Position numbers and translations under genes: made by a program. The notes below the pieces were generated by a model that worked only from the letters and a program-made list of their open reading frames with translations, searched no databases and had not been told where the DNA came from. DNA of 33,429 nt from an uncultured Lactobacillus sp. (GTDB lineage Bacteria; Bacillota; Bacilli; Lactobacillales; Lactobacillaceae). The stretch covers positions 1 through 33,429 of the forward strand of contig CAMLUN010000010.1 in assembly GCA_946487795.1 (NCBI GenBank). Direction: 5' to 3'. Shown here one piece after another: positions 15,055-24,026 of the stretch. Within the stretch, counting starts at the first letter, position 1, and each line of letters begins with the position of its first letter.

Positions 15055-17037
15055 CTAATCTGCAGCTAATGCATCGATTGGATTAAGGTTTGCCGCCCGA
15101 CGTGCAGGAAGCAATGCGGCAATAAACGAAATTACAATCGCAATTACGATTGCAAAGATTACATTTCCAACAGTAATTTGTACAATATTATATTTAATCA
15201 AGCCATATAAAGCGTGGTTAATAATAACCGTTACAACTGCAACAATTAGCAGTGCGAGAATTGCGGAAAACAGTCCAATAAAGACGGATTCAGACGTAAA
15301 TAATCGGCGAATATCTTTTTTTCGCTCACCTAGGGCTCTCAAAATACCGATTTCCTTTGTCCGTTCCGAAACTGACATGTACATTGTCACAATAATCATT
15401 AATGCAGACACAAGTAATGAAATTCCAGCAATTGAAGCAAGAACCGTGGAAGCAAGACTAACATAAGTATTAACGGTTTTAAGGATCGACCCGACTGTAA
15501 TCGCTCCTAATATCCGTTTGTTATTACTACCACGAAGATTATCGATCTTATTCGCCACTCCTTGAACACTGTCAAGATTTGTTACATTAACGGTTGCAAA
15601 GTTAGCAGCAGTAGAGGCATTCGCTTTTTGAAGCAGCGCACGCATAGTGAAATAAGTAATTGAAGTTCCAGCACTCGCGCCTTCTGTAATCCCTGCCACC
15701 TTGAAGTTTCCAGAAACGGGAACTGGATTATTATTGGCATCTATCCATGTAAAGGAGAGACGGATAGTTTTACCAACCATTTGCTTATAATTTTTAGCAC
15801 TTGATAATTGGATTGCTTGTTGCTTTGTAAGAACGATTTCACCATTCTTGGGTTTATGCCCCTGTTTAATTGAATCACTAGTAATTGCCTTACTCCAGGT
15901 ACTTAGTGAAGTCCCACTTTGCTTTTTTCCATTATAATCAAGCTGAAAGGCGCTCACTATAATTCCCGGTTGGACAGATGACACATTATCAAGCTTTCGT
16001 AACCGGTCAATATTATGGTCACTAATCGTCATTGATTGAGGATTGGCCGCCATCGTTTGTCCTAACGATGATTGAATTTGTTCCTGGGTCATCTTTTTAC
16101 CAGTTGTGTTTTTAAATACGGTAATTGCCTGCGGATTAGCAAGAGAATTAATCTGATTTTGAATGTAACCATTTATCCCATTACCTAAACCACTAAACAA
16201 GAGTACGGCAAAGATACCGATTGCAGTTCCAAGCATAATTAACGAATTACGCCAAAAGTTATAGGTCAAATGTTTAAAAGCCGTTCGGTAGCTCGCCATC
16301 GCCGGTAAAACTCGTGGAGTAATCTCTGTTGGTTCTTCTGGAATCGGATAAGCAGGACGCAATCTTTCATCGCCGTCAATTTTTCCATCAGCTAAATGAA
16401 CAATTCGTGTCCCATTATCCGCTACTTCTTGAGAGTGAGTAACGGCAATCACTAATTTCCCATCACGAGCAATCTCGTCTAATAATGCTAATACTTCTTT
16501 TGTATTCTGCGCATCTAAGGCTCCTGTTGGTTCATCAGCAATAATAATTTGTGGGTCACTTGCTAATGCCCGGGCAATCGCTACCCGTTGCTTTTGCCCT
16601 CCTGATAAATGGTTCGGATGCTTTTTTACTTGTTCACTTAAACCAACCTTATCTAAGAGTTCCAACGCGCGCTTCCGACGTTCTTCCTTAGTCAAAGTTG
16701 TCATATCCAACGCAACCAAAACATTATCCAGCACCGTCAAGTGAGAAATTAAGTTATAGGACTGATAGATATAACCCACCGTCGCGCGCCGATAGCTATC
16801 TAGTTGCTTTTCTTTTTTATGATCGAGGATTTTACCATTTACGAGGACTTCACCTTCAAAGTTACGATCAAGGCCCCCAATGATATTCATTAAAGTGGAC
16901 TTTCCACCACCTGATTCACCAAGGATGGATACAAATTCTCCCCGATCAAACTGTAAGTCAATTCCCTTAAGAACTGGGAATTCCTCTTTGTCAAGATAAT
17001 ATGATTTATATATGTTTTTTAATTCTAAAAAAGCCAT
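15055..17037 (-). CDS. MacB-like ABC transporter, fused ATPase and permease
   Basis: A 660-residue type VII ABC exporter half-transporter. The ATPase occupies about residues 1-230: Walker [10 protein letters not shown] (40-48), signature LSGGQ (144-148), Walker B IIIADEP (164-170). One membrane helix near 265-287 leads to a MacB-type extracytoplasmic domain (about 290-510). Three C-terminal helices carry the FtsX-type permease ([20 protein letters not shown] coupling region). Such proteins work as homodimers that export peptides or move envelope substrates by mechanotransmission. It lies 96 nt after the separate ATPase gene at 17134 and has an extended -10 promoter of its own, so it may be co-regulated rather than strictly in one operon. 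The substrate is unknown; antimicrobial-peptide or lipid-like compounds are common for the family. Confidence 0.9.
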   Translation of the reverse strand: MAFLELKNIYKSYYLDKEEFPVLKGIDLQFDRGEFVSILGESGGGKSTLMNIIGGLDRNFEGEVLVNGKILDHKKEKQLDSYRRATVGYIYQSYNLISHLTVLDNVLVALDMTTLTKEERRKRALELLDKVGLSEQVKKHPNHLSGGQKQRVAIARALASDPQIIIADEPTGALDAQNTKEVLALLDEIARDGKLVIAVTHSQEVADNGTRIVHLADGKIDGDERLRPAYPIPEEPTEITPRVLPAMASYRTAFKHLTYNFWRNSLIMLGTAIGIFAVLLFSGLGNGINGYIQNQINSLANPQAITVFKNTTGKKMTQEQIQSSLGQTMAANPQSMTISDHNIDRLRKLDNVSSVQPGIIVSAFQLDYNGKKQSGTSLSTWSKAITSDSIKQGHKPKNGEIVLTKQQAIQLSSAKNYKQMVGKTIRLSFTWIDANNNPVPVSGNFKVAGITEGASAGTSITYFTMRALLQKANASTAANFATVNVTNLDSVQGVANKIDNLRGSNNKRILGAITVGSILKTVNTYVSLASTVLASIAGISLLVSALMIIVTMYMSVSERTKEIGILRALGERKKDIRRLFTSESVFIGLFSAILALLIVAVVTVIINHALYGLIKYNIVQITVGNVIFAIVIAIVISFIAALLPARRAANLNPIDALAAD

Positions 17038-17072
17038 TGCATCCTCCCCTTTACTGTTTATTTAGTCTGTTT

Positions 17073-17081
17073 ATTATAGCA
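17073..17081 (-). promoter_or_regulatory. Extended -10 promoter of the MacB-like gene
   Basis: Minus strand TGCTATAAT in the gap between the two ABC genes, about 36 bp before the start codon. No good -35 is seen, as is common for extended -10 promoters. Confidence 0.5.
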
Positions 17082-17133
17082 AGGTTCGTTATGAAAAAGG
17101 TTTTTCGCTCATAATTCTTTAACATTATTTATA

Positions 17134-17823
17134 TTATTGGTCTGGAGAATTTTTACTTAATGTAAGTTTCCCATCAGCTAACTCGTAAACATTATCTGCA
17201 TATTCACGCAAACGTAAATCATGGGTTACAGCAATCACTGCTTTTCCTTCCTTTTTAGCCAGATCTTGAAATAATTGCCCCACTGTCTTTACTAAATTAC
17301 TATCTAAGGCCGCTGTTGGTTCGTCTGCAAGAATTATCTCGGGATTGGTATAAAGGGCACGTGCAATCGCTACCCGCTGGTTTTGACCTCCTGACAATTC
17401 AGAAGGATATTGCTTGAGCAGCTTCTTTATTGCAAGCTTTTCCAATAATTCATCAAAAGCTTCTGATGAGACGTTCCCATTCTTCTTTATGCGATCAACA
17501 AGCTTAAATTGATCCGCCACATTTAGATAGGGTAATAGGTTATACGACTGAAGAATAAAACCAATCTTCTGTAAGCGTAGTTCATCACGTTTTTTAGAAG
17601 ATAATTTCTCAATATCAATTCCATCAATTAATACTTTTCCTGAAGTAGGTGTTTGCAAACCGCCCGCAATCGTTAGAAAGGTACTCTTTCCTGATCCAGA
17701 AGGTCCTAAAATTAAATTTAGTTCTCCCGCTTTAGCAGAAAAACTAACATCCTTAAGAACATGGACACGGCTAATTCCTTCGCCATAATATTTGTTAACG
17801 TCTACTAACTTCAATTTTGACAT
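17134..17823 (-). CDS. ABC transporter ATP-binding protein (LolD/MacB type)
   Basis: A 229-residue stand-alone ATPase with Walker A GPSGSGKST (40-48), Q-loop near LQSYNLLPY, signature LSGGQNQR (143-150), Walker B IILADEP (163-169) and a switch His in VTHD. It energises the permease encoded directly upstream (18-nt gap) and both follow a TetR-type regulator gene, forming a three-gene unit. GGAGG precedes the ATG. Likely an efflux system of the MacB superfamily. Confidence 0.93.
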   Translation of the reverse strand: MSKLKLVDVNKYYGEGISRVHVLKDVSFSAKAGELNLILGPSGSGKSTFLTIAGGLQTPTSGKVLIDGIDIEKLSSKKRDELRLQKIGFILQSYNLLPYLNVADQFKLVDRIKKNGNVSSEAFDELLEKLAIKKLLKQYPSELSGGQNQRVAIARALYTNPEIILADEPTAALDSNLVKTVGQLFQDLAKKEGKAVIAVTHDLRLREYADNVYELADGKLTLSKNSPDQ

Positions 17824-17841
17824 AACATTTGCCTCCTCACC

Positions 17842-18900
17842 TTAATTTAAGGCCTGTACTGGATCAATCTTAATAATCATTCGGACTGGTAATAACGAAC
17901 CAATCATTCCAAGAACTATTAATCCCACTGCCATTAAACTAATTAGTGGCCAATTCATAATAACTGGTACCGACATTGGAATCGCTACACTTGTAATAAG
18001 GGTTAAAAGAATCCCGCCAATTACTCCACAAACCATTAGGAAGATTGATTGAGTAACTGTCGCAATAATTAGATGACGAGCAGGAATTCCTTGAGCGCGC
18101 ATAACTGCATAATGACTTATTTTTTGCATGGTAAGAATATATAAGAAGACCGCAATTACAATTAACGAAATTACCATTAAGAAGCCGATCATAAAAGTAA
18201 ACGTATTATTTTGCGCTGAATATCCCGGTAGCTTATTAATATATTCGTTAACAGTGTAGTGTTGGAGATCAGGGTAGGTATTTTTACTAAGCTTATTGTC
18301 AGAAAAGAGTCCGCTAGCAACGGCTGAACTATTTAATCCTCTCAGTTCCCGCCAAACTGGCAAACTACCATATATAACGGGGGCAACGCTAAATTTAGCA
18401 TCATTAACAAAGCCAACAATCTTATATTTCTCATTTTGAGAATTGATTGTTACTCGATCCCCTAAATGGTACCCCTTTTTGCTTAAACTCTTGTCAACAA
18501 CAATTTCATTATTTCCCTTAGCTTGACGGCCACTTGTAATCTTAATCTTTTCCCGGGAAATAAATTGGTCAGGATCTAAACCGATAAATTGAGCACTTTC
18601 TTTACTTGCTCCTTTTTCTTTAAGAACTACTGGTGCCTGACCAACAAGAGCAACATTCTTTTGACCTTTACCAGATAGTTGGTCACGAGTAATAATTGAT
18701 TGTCCAAGATTATCATTGCTATTTTTATTTAGAAAAACAGTTTCCGTACCCCACTCTTTAATGGCGGCATCATTTTCATTTTGGAGTCCCAACATCATCC
18801 CCATTAGGAAAAACATTAGGTAACTAATTAAAACAATCATGGCAACAATTAATCCATAATGCAGCTTTTCATGTTTCATTTCTTTTAGTGCTAAAAACAT
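17842..18900 (-). CDS. ABC transporter permease (FtsX/DevC type)
   Basis: A 352-residue permease with one N-terminal membrane helix (about 14-36), a large outside domain (about 40-230) and three C-terminal helices (about 235-260, 285-310, 318-345). The coupling segment KISHYAVMRAQGIPARHL between them is typical of FtsX-like permeases. It pairs with the ATPase at 17134-17823. GAGG precedes the ATG by about seven bases, and only 11 nt separate it from the TetR-type gene, indicating one transcript. Confidence 0.9.
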   Translation of the reverse strand: MFLALKEMKHEKLHYGLIVAMIVLISYLMFFLMGMMLGLQNENDAAIKEWGTETVFLNKNSNDNLGQSIITRDQLSGKGQKNVALVGQAPVVLKEKGASKESAQFIGLDPDQFISREKIKITSGRQAKGNNEIVVDKSLSKKGYHLGDRVTINSQNEKYKIVGFVNDAKFSVAPVIYGSLPVWRELRGLNSSAVASGLFSDNKLSKNTYPDLQHYTVNEYINKLPGYSAQNNTFTFMIGFLMVISLIVIAVFLYILTMQKISHYAVMRAQGIPARHLIIATVTQSIFLMVCGVIGGILLTLITSVAIPMSVPVIMNWPLISLMAVGLIVLGMIGSLLPVRMIIKIDPVQALN

Positions 18901-18911
18901 ATTATAACCTC

Positions 18912-19424
18912 CTACTGCAACAATGCAGTCAGTGCCTTGGAGAGCCGTTCAATTGCTTCATTTTGTTTATCAGGTTGAAGAAGGCAATCCTTAATCGTTT
19001 CATGACTCAAAACCATTACACTCCATTCTTGAGCACTATGAATCTTAATTTGCGGCTGCGTATTATCACGTAACAATCCTTCATTTGTTTGAAAGTGCAA
19101 ACGCATAAAATCACGGTACTTACTTCCGTTGATCTCATCAACAAAAGCTTTAATCTGATTAACATAATCATTCGCAGCTAAAATATGGTTTGCACGGGTA
19201 ATTGGTGTATGAATTTCTAAAATTGCCACTTGATAAAGATACTGATATGCCTCCGTTAAATCTGTAAAATATTTATAAAATGCTCCTCTGGCGATTCCTG
19301 CTTGTTTTACAATCCGTGCAACTTGTGCACTTGCTAAGCTATGTTGACTAAATTCTGTTAGTAATGCATTAGTAATAAGTTCTTTTTTCTGTAGATTTAA
19401 ATTTTCAAATGTTGTACTTGGCAT
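18912..19424 (-). CDS. TetR-family regulator of the ABC export locus
   Basis: A 170-residue regulator with an N-terminal TetR helix-turn-helix: KKELITNALLTEFSQHSL, then AQVARIVKQAGIARGAFYKYF, followed by an all-helical ligand domain. It is the first gene of a unit with the permease and ATPase genes. The start is ATG at 19424, seven bases after GGAGG; a longer in-frame start would add nine residues and overlap the operator-proximal region. Two copies of the dyad TGACA-N3-TGTCA lie in its promoter (19446-19458 and 19491-19503), fitting autorepression with release on drug or peptide binding. Confidence 0.92.
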   Translation of the reverse strand: MPSTTFENLNLQKKELITNALLTEFSQHSLASAQVARIVKQAGIARGAFYKYFTDLTEAYQYLYQVAILEIHTPITRANHILAANDYVNQIKAFVDEINGSKYRDFMRLHFQTNEGLLRDNTQPQIKIHSAQEWSVMVLSHETIKDCLLQPDKQNEAIERLSKALTALLQ

Positions 19425-19445
19425 CTTAATTCCTCCATCGCATCG

Positions 19446-19458
19446 TGACACAGTGTCA
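19446..19458. promoter_or_regulatory. Operator site 1 of the TetR-type regulator
   Basis: TGACACAGTGTCA, part of the 15-bp perfect dyad GTGACACAGTGTCAC (19445-19459; the central base is unpaired). It lies downstream of the promoter, about 20 bp before the regulator's start codon. Confidence 0.7.
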
Positions 19459-19475
19459 CTATGAACTTATTTTAT

Positions 19476-19504
19476 ACGTTATCACCAAAGTGACATCATG
19501 TCAA
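19476..19504 (-). promoter_or_regulatory. Promoter of the TetR-ABC unit
   Basis: Minus strand TTGACA (19499-19504), 17 bp, TAACGT (19476-19481). The -35 overlaps operator site 2. The -10 is weak. Confidence 0.55.
19491..19503. promoter_or_regulatory. Operator site 2 of the TetR-type regulator
   Basis: TGACATCATGTCA, the same TGACA-N3-TGTCA arms as site 1, centred 45 bp from it and covering most of the -35 element. Confidence 0.7.
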
Positions 19505-19521
19505 TCACTAGACAAAAAAAG

Positions 19522-19550
19522 CGAGGCGAAAAATTTTTTGCCTCGTTTTT
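19522..19550 (-). terminator. Terminator of the alcohol dehydrogenase gene
   Basis: Palindrome with arms CGAGGC (19522-19527) and GCCTCG (19540-19545), A/T centre, and T-runs on both strands. It isolates the dehydrogenase from the TetR promoter. Confidence 0.8.
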
Positions 19551-19581
19551 AATATATTTAAATTTTTATCTTAATCTAGAA

Positions 19582-20592
19582 TTAAGCTTCTTCGCCGCCA
19601 ACCTTAACAACAGCTTTTGAAACCTTACCTAATTTACCACTAACAAAATCTTCAACACCATCAAAGTCTAATTCGTGTGAGAAGAGTGGTAATGGGTCAA
19701 CAACACCAGAAGAAAGAAGTGCAATTGAGTCTTCAAAAGTGTAAGGGTTAATGAAGGCCCCTTGAATTGTAAGTTGCTTTTGGAATACATCGTAAGTGTT
19801 TACTGAGAACTTGTCATCAGGGTTACCAACACCAAACATTAATACTTGAGCACCACGAGCTGCAGCTGCAAGTGCTTGTTCTTGAGTAGCTGGCAAACCA
19901 ACAGCTTCAACAACGATGTCATATGCATCAGCAGGAATTTCTTCCTTAGTAGTGTTGATAGTCTTAACACCGAAGTGCTTCCGGTTGTTTTCCAACTTTT
20001 CATCTGAACGACCAGCTAAAGTAACTTCGTGAATACCACGAGCCTTCAAGATTTGTGCAAATAATTGACCTTCAAAACCATCACCTAATACTAAAGCCTT
20101 TTGGTATGGGTAAGTTTCAAGTAAGTCAACACCGTGCATTGCACATGAAATTGGTTCAACAACGGCAGCTGCCTTTAATGAAACATCATCAGGAATTGGG
20201 TAAACAACTTTTGCAGGAGCAGTAAAGTATTCTTCAAAGCCACCGTTACGGGTAACACCAACAGCATCAAGGTGTTCACACAATTCTGGACGTTGAGTCC
20301 GGCAGTACTTACATTGACCACAGTAGATGTTAGGGTCAACAGTTACACGATCACCTGGCTTAACGTTAGTTACTTCTGAACCAACTTTTGTAACTACCCC
20401 TGAGTTTTCATGACCTAAAACGATAGGAGGAACAGCTGATGCAGATCCTGGAAGGCCGGCATAGAGCGCTTTATCAGTACCACAAATACCAGCGTAGGCA
20501 GTATGAATTAAGACTTCATCAGGCTTAATTTCAGGTTCTTTAATATCTTCAATTTCGAGTTGTTTTTTACCTGTTAAAACAAGTGCCTTCAT
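19582..20592 (-). CDS. Zinc-dependent medium-chain alcohol/polyol dehydrogenase
   Basis: A 336-residue NAD(P)-dependent dehydrogenase of the MDR superfamily. Catalytic zinc ligands: Cys37 in GICGTD, His61-Glu62 in GHENSG. Structural zinc: Cys91, Cys94, Cys97 and Cys105. The Rossmann part follows (ALVLGDGFEGQL, a variant of the usual GxGxxG). The closest groups are sorbitol/threonine/butanediol-type dehydrogenases; the substrate is not certain. The start is ATG at 20592, behind AGAGAGGT; a longer frame upstream lacks a site. It is monocistronic. A -35/-10 pair lies at 20637-20666 with a cre-like sequence in the spacer, pointing to carbon catabolite control. Confidence 0.9.
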   Translation of the reverse strand: MKALVLTGKKQLEIEDIKEPEIKPDEVLIHTAYAGICGTDKALYAGLPGSASAVPPIVLGHENSGVVTKVGSEVTNVKPGDRVTVDPNIYCGQCKYCRTQRPELCEHLDAVGVTRNGGFEEYFTAPAKVVYPIPDDVSLKAAAVVEPISCAMHGVDLLETYPYQKALVLGDGFEGQLFAQILKARGIHEVTLAGRSDEKLENNRKHFGVKTINTTKEEIPADAYDIVVEAVGLPATQEQALAAAARGAQVLMFGVGNPDDKFSVNTYDVFQKQLTIQGAFINPYTFEDSIALLSSGVVDPLPLFSHELDFDGVEDFVSGKLGKVSKAVVKVGGEEA

Positions 20593-20636
20593 AATTAAAA
20601 TACCTCTCTTGTGAATTTTATCATTTGTCAAGTGAT

Positions 20637-20666
20637 AGTATAGTGTGAAAACGCCTTAATTGTCAA
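20637..20666 (-). promoter_or_regulatory. Promoter of the dehydrogenase gene with a cre-like site
   Basis: Minus strand TTGACA (20661-20666), 18 bp, TATACT (20637-20642). The spacer holds TGAAAACGCCTTAA (20646-20659), two mismatches from the CcpA cre consensus. A 7-bp dyad TAATTGT/ACAATTA (20657-20680) overlaps the -35. Confidence 0.6.
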
Positions 20667-21114
20667 ACGTCCAACAATTATCTCACATTCTTTTCGCCAT
20701 CATAAAACGTTAAACTCAGCAAATCCGAACCTAAATAAATCCCGGTATAGAAGCATTTTCTAAAAAAATGCAATTTTTAAATATTTTTTTCTTCACTAAG
20801 TTTATGCTATTTTTTTGTTATCACATAAATGGTTTTACTTTCATTTTTTAAATTACATAATTTCACAAGGCTTTTTATCCTATTTAGCGTTTTACATCAA
20901 GAAATAAAATGTTTCTACATATAAAGTAATAAATTCTAAATTTATATAGAAAATTTCTCCAACTTTCAGAAAGCGCTTAACTACCATTAGGCACGCCAAA
21001 ACTTATCTCCAACCGCTCCTCAAGATCGCCCAAACGGCCGTTATAACGGCGATTTTCCATTGCAGGATATATTTTTTTATGTTACCCTAACAAAGTATTC
21101 GAACTTAGTTAATT
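20667..21114. other. Intergenic region between the dehydrogenase and mntH
   Basis: About 450 bp without a gene, very AT-rich with T-runs. Two sites stand out: a cre-like AGAAAGCGCTTAAC (20968-20981) and a perfect 14-bp palindrome GCCGTTATAACGGC (21037-21050) nested in a wider ATCGCC/GGCGAT dyad (21025-21053). The latter lies just upstream of a possible -35 TTGCAG (21060-21065) and -10 TACCCT for mntH. Confidence 0.55.
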
Positions 21115-21162
21115 ATGGTTTCCAATCTAATTAACAAAACTCAAACGAAAGGTGGATTTGGC

Positions 21163-22755
21163 GTGGACGACACAAAGAATCAACACCGGAAGCATAAACT
21201 TATTGAATATGCTAACGGTAAATCACTTGAGGAAATCAACGGAACAGTTGAAGTTCCTCGTGGAAAAGGCTTCTGGCGAACATTATTCGCTTACTCTGGT
21301 CCCGGTGCATTAGTTGCTGTGGGTTACATGGATCCAGGTAACTGGTCAACTTCAATTACTGGTGGACAGAGTTTCCAATATACCTTAATGACTACTATCT
21401 TGATTTCAAGTTTGATTGCGATGTTGCTTCAATACATGGCGGCTAAACTCGGAATCGTGAGCCAAATGGACCTTGCTCAGGCAACACGGGCACGTACCGG
21501 TAAAGCATTAGGTATTATCTTATGGATTATGACTGAGTTGGCGATTATGGCTACTGATATCGCTGAAGTTATCGGGGCTGCTATTGCTTTAAACTTACTG
21601 TTCCACATTCCGTTGATCCCATCTGTATTTATTACTGTTCTTGATGTTTTAGTACTGCTATTATTAACCAAGATCGGATTCCGGAAGATTGAAGCAATTG
21701 TTGCATGTCTGATCTTGGTAATCTTGTTTGTTTTTGCTTACCAAGTTGCCTTATCTAACCCTAACTGGGGTAGCGTATTTATGGGTCTCCTTCCATCAGC
21801 TAAGGCAATTGCCCAACATCCAGAAATTAGTGGTATTACTCCATTAACTGGATCATTAGGTATTATCGGTGCGACTGTTATGCCTCACAACCTATATCTC
21901 CACTCAGCAATTTCTCAAACTCGGAAGATTGACCACAATGATCTTGATAGCATTCGTCAAACTGTTCGTTTTACTACTTGGGATTCAAATATCCAATTAT
22001 CCTTAGCATTTATTGTTAACGCCCTTCTTTTAATCATGGGAGTTGCCGTTTTCAAGACTGGTGCTGTTCAAGATAGTTCTTTCTTCGGTTTATATGATGC
22101 CCTGAATAACACTTCTATGCTTAGTAATCCAATCTTAATTGCGGTTGCTAAATCTGGTGTATTGTCAACTTTATTTGCAGTTGCTTTACTTGCCTCTGGT
22201 CAAAATTCAACTATTACTGGAACACTGACTGGTCAAGTTATCATGGAAGGTTTCGTTCACATGCGGATGCCTTTATGGGCACGGCGGTTAGTTACACGAA
22301 TTCTTTCAGTCGTCCCAGTTATCGCATGTGTTGCTATGACGAGCGGTGAAAATACTATCCAACAACACACCGCCTTGAACCTTTTAATGGAAAACTCACA
22401 GGTATTCTTAGCTTTTGCCCTTCCATTCTCAATGTTACCATTATTAATGATGACTAACAGTGAAGTTGAAATGGGTGAATTTAAGAATAGTGGCTGGGTT
22501 AAGGTTTGCGGTTGGATTTCTGTAATCGCCCTTACTTTCTTAAATCTTTACAACCTTCCTGCAACTTATGAAGGTTTTGGTATTTGGGCAAAAGGGACAT
22601 CTGACGTTCTCGCTTATATCACAATTATTGTCATCCTTGCTCTTCTTATCTGGACTTGCGTTGAACTCTACAAAGGGGACAAGCGGTTTGCTGCTGAAGG
22701 TAAAGGATTCGGCCAACGTGAAGCTCAAATGAAAGATTCAGCTGTAGAAGATTAA
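21163..22755 (+). CDS. mntH: Manganese transporter, NRAMP family
   Basis: Proton-coupled divalent metal importer, 530 residues, about 11 membrane helices. The metal-site motifs are clear: DPGN in helix 1 (GYMDPGNWSTSI) and MPH in helix 6 (MPHNLYLHSA). The N-terminal tail is longer than in E. coli MntH, as is common in lactobacilli, which accumulate manganese instead of using superoxide dismutase. The start is GTG at 21163 with AAAGGTGG seven bases upstream; an ATG at 21115 has no ribosome binding site. It ends in a terminator, so it is a single-gene unit. A GC-rich palindrome at 21037-21050 is a candidate operator for a metal regulator. Confidence 0.95.
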   Translation: MDDTKNQHRKHKLIEYANGKSLEEINGTVEVPRGKGFWRTLFAYSGPGALVAVGYMDPGNWSTSITGGQSFQYTLMTTILISSLIAMLLQYMAAKLGIVSQMDLAQATRARTGKALGIILWIMTELAIMATDIAEVIGAAIALNLLFHIPLIPSVFITVLDVLVLLLLTKIGFRKIEAIVACLILVILFVFAYQVALSNPNWGSVFMGLLPSAKAIAQHPEISGITPLTGSLGIIGATVMPHNLYLHSAISQTRKIDHNDLDSIRQTVRFTTWDSNIQLSLAFIVNALLLIMGVAVFKTGAVQDSSFFGLYDALNNTSMLSNPILIAVAKSGVLSTLFAVALLASGQNSTITGTLTGQVIMEGFVHMRMPLWARRLVTRILSVVPVIACVAMTSGENTIQQHTALNLLMENSQVFLAFALPFSMLPLLMMTNSEVEMGEFKNSGWVKVCGWISVIALTFLNLYNLPATYEGFGIWAKGTSDVLAYITIIVILALLIWTCVELYKGDKRFAAEGKGFGQREAQMKDSAVED

Positions 22756-22761
22756 AATAAA

Positions 22762-22791
22762 AAACTGGAAATTTGCTTCCAGTTTTTTATT
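22762..22791 (+). terminator. Terminator of mntH
   Basis: AAACTGGAA (22762-22770) pairs with TTCCAGTTT (22777-22785), followed by T's. Confidence 0.9.
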
Positions 22792-22917
22792 TTTGTAACG
22801 ATTCTTTCACAAAATGTTCATACTTGAACGGTATAGTATAAACAATCCCTAATATAAATAAACCCCTATTTTTCTTCTATACTATCCCCCTCAAAATAGC
22901 TATGAAGAAATACGAAA

Positions 22918-22950
22918 AGTGGTCGGCCCATAATGAGTCGACCATTTTTT
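22918..22950 (+). terminator. Orphan terminator hairpin in a gene-free stretch
   Basis: TGGTCG (22920-22925) pairs with CGACCA (22939-22944) and is followed by six T's. No convincing gene lies between the mntH terminator and this hairpin; an 8-bp inverted repeat ATAGTATA/TATACTAT (22833-22840, 22878-22885) is upstream. It could end a small RNA, or a very short peptide gene (ATG at 22902 gives 16 codons running into the hairpin). Confidence 0.5.
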
Positions 22951-23020
22951 AATACATCTAGGCTCACCATGGTATAATAAGGAACTAGATATATTACTCA
23001 TTAAGTATGAGGTGAAATCA

Positions 23021-23698
23021 TTGAACAATAAAGATAATAATCAAAATAACAATAAGCGGCGACCTACGCGGGTTGAGCTTTATGACACTCCTAAGCCAGG
23101 AGAAGAAAAGAAAAAACGTTCTTTCTTTAATCGTAAACCTAAACAGACTACCCCTAACCATAAACATAAGACAGCATCCCCTAACAAGAAAAAGAATCCA
23201 TATGGAATTTCACGTCGGATGTTCAAGGTCATTTTAGGCTGTCTATTAGTTGTCTTAATTGCAACCATTGTTATTTTCTTAGTTAAACAACAGGACCCTG
23301 TTAATGTTGATAGCAATGACACTACTGTCTCCACAAGCACTTCATCACGCAAGAAGCATAAAAAGAGCAGCAGTAGCAGTCATAAGCATCGTTCAAGTTC
23401 CAATGACAGTGATGACAATGATACTCAAGATACTTATAGTATTTCAACTCCTAGTCGTTCGAATAACACGCCTCAATCAAGTCATCCAACTAACCAACAA
23501 CCAGCTACTAACTCTTCCTCAACTCCGCAACAAAACCAACCATCGCAGGAAGAACACCATGATCAAGGCAACAGCCAACAACAATCTACTTCACAACCAG
23601 CAAGCAACAATTCTGGGTCACAGCCTAATCAAAGTTCGCAAAGTACTAGCTCCCAGTCAAACCCGCAACCTGCTTCATCTCAAAATAATCAACATTAA
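23021..23698 (+). CDS. Single-pass membrane protein with Ser/Gln/Asn-rich outer tail
   Basis: A 225-residue protein of unknown function. Residues 1-66 are basic and polar (cytoplasmic), one membrane helix spans about 68-88, and the rest is low-complexity: first Ser/Lys/His, then Ser/Asn/Gln/Pro, with no recognisable domain. The topology (positive inside) puts the tail outside, where it could cross the wall. The likely start is TTG at 23021 because GAGGTG ends seven bases before it; the GTG at 23012 is part of that site. It stands directly upstream of the thrS promoter with no obvious terminator between. Confidence 0.65.
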   Translation: MNNKDNNQNNNKRRPTRVELYDTPKPGEEKKKRSFFNRKPKQTTPNHKHKTASPNKKKNPYGISRRMFKVILGCLLVVLIATIVIFLVKQQDPVNVDSNDTTVSTSTSSRKKHKKSSSSSHKHRSSSNDSDDNDTQDTYSISTPSRSNNTPQSSHPTNQQPATNSSSTPQQNQPSQEEHHDQGNSQQQSTSQPASNNSGSQPNQSSQSTSSQSNPQPASSQNNQH

Positions 23699-23713
23699 TT
23701 TGGAATAAAGGGG

Positions 23714-23741
23714 TTGTCAATTAAAGTGGGCGTGCTATAAT
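23714..23741 (+). promoter_or_regulatory. Promoter of thrS and its leader
   Basis: TTGTCA (23714-23719), 16 bp, TATAAT (23736-23741) with an extended TGC. Transcription would start near 23748. Confidence 0.75.
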
Positions 23742-23747
23742 CAAGAC

Positions 23748-24003
23748 AATCGATTGAAGGATATGCACCTTCAAAGTCCTCTACAGAGAGTAGGTGCCTT
23801 GAGTGGAAGCACTTGTGAGTGACAATGATGGTTGTACCACCTTCCCTTATTATTAGCCGAGATAAGGCTAGTCGGATCGTGTCCGTTACCGCACCTTAGA
23901 GAGGACATTACTAGTGTGTCCTAAAGATGGGTGGAACCACGCTAATTTTTGTTAATTAACGTCCCTGATACTTTCAACGTCGAAAGTATCAGGGACGTTT
24001 TTA
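23748..24003 (+). promoter_or_regulatory. Threonine T-box riboswitch upstream of thrS
   Basis: Leader RNA sensing uncharged tRNA(Thr). T-box at about 23926-23942 (GATGGGTGGAACCACG). The antiterminator pairs GGG with CCC and ACG with CGT around the TGGAACC bulge. The terminator pairs 23959-23975 with 23982-23998 (17 bp), followed by T's. The specifier is most likely ACC (23836-23838): it is followed by A and by CCTTC, which pairs with GAAGG at 23756-23760 as the lower stem I. Stem III is AGGACA/TGTCCT (23902-23922). Confidence 0.92.
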
Positions 24004-24026
24004 TTTATATTAAAGGAGAGATTTCT

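Noticed and set aside
21115..21162. ATG at 21115 as the mntH start
   Set aside because: No ribosome binding site; GTG at 21163 is seven bases after AAAGGTGG.
23304..23708. Alternative-frame 134-residue ORF over the Ser/Gln-rich membrane protein
   Set aside because: Frame-shifted reading of a low-complexity region; the main frame has the start site, membrane helix and coherent composition.
23949..24026. Upstream ATG giving 26 extra residues on thrS
   Set aside because: It lies inside the T-box terminator and lacks a ribosome binding site; ATG at 24027 has AAAGGAGAG and gives the usual MAQ start.
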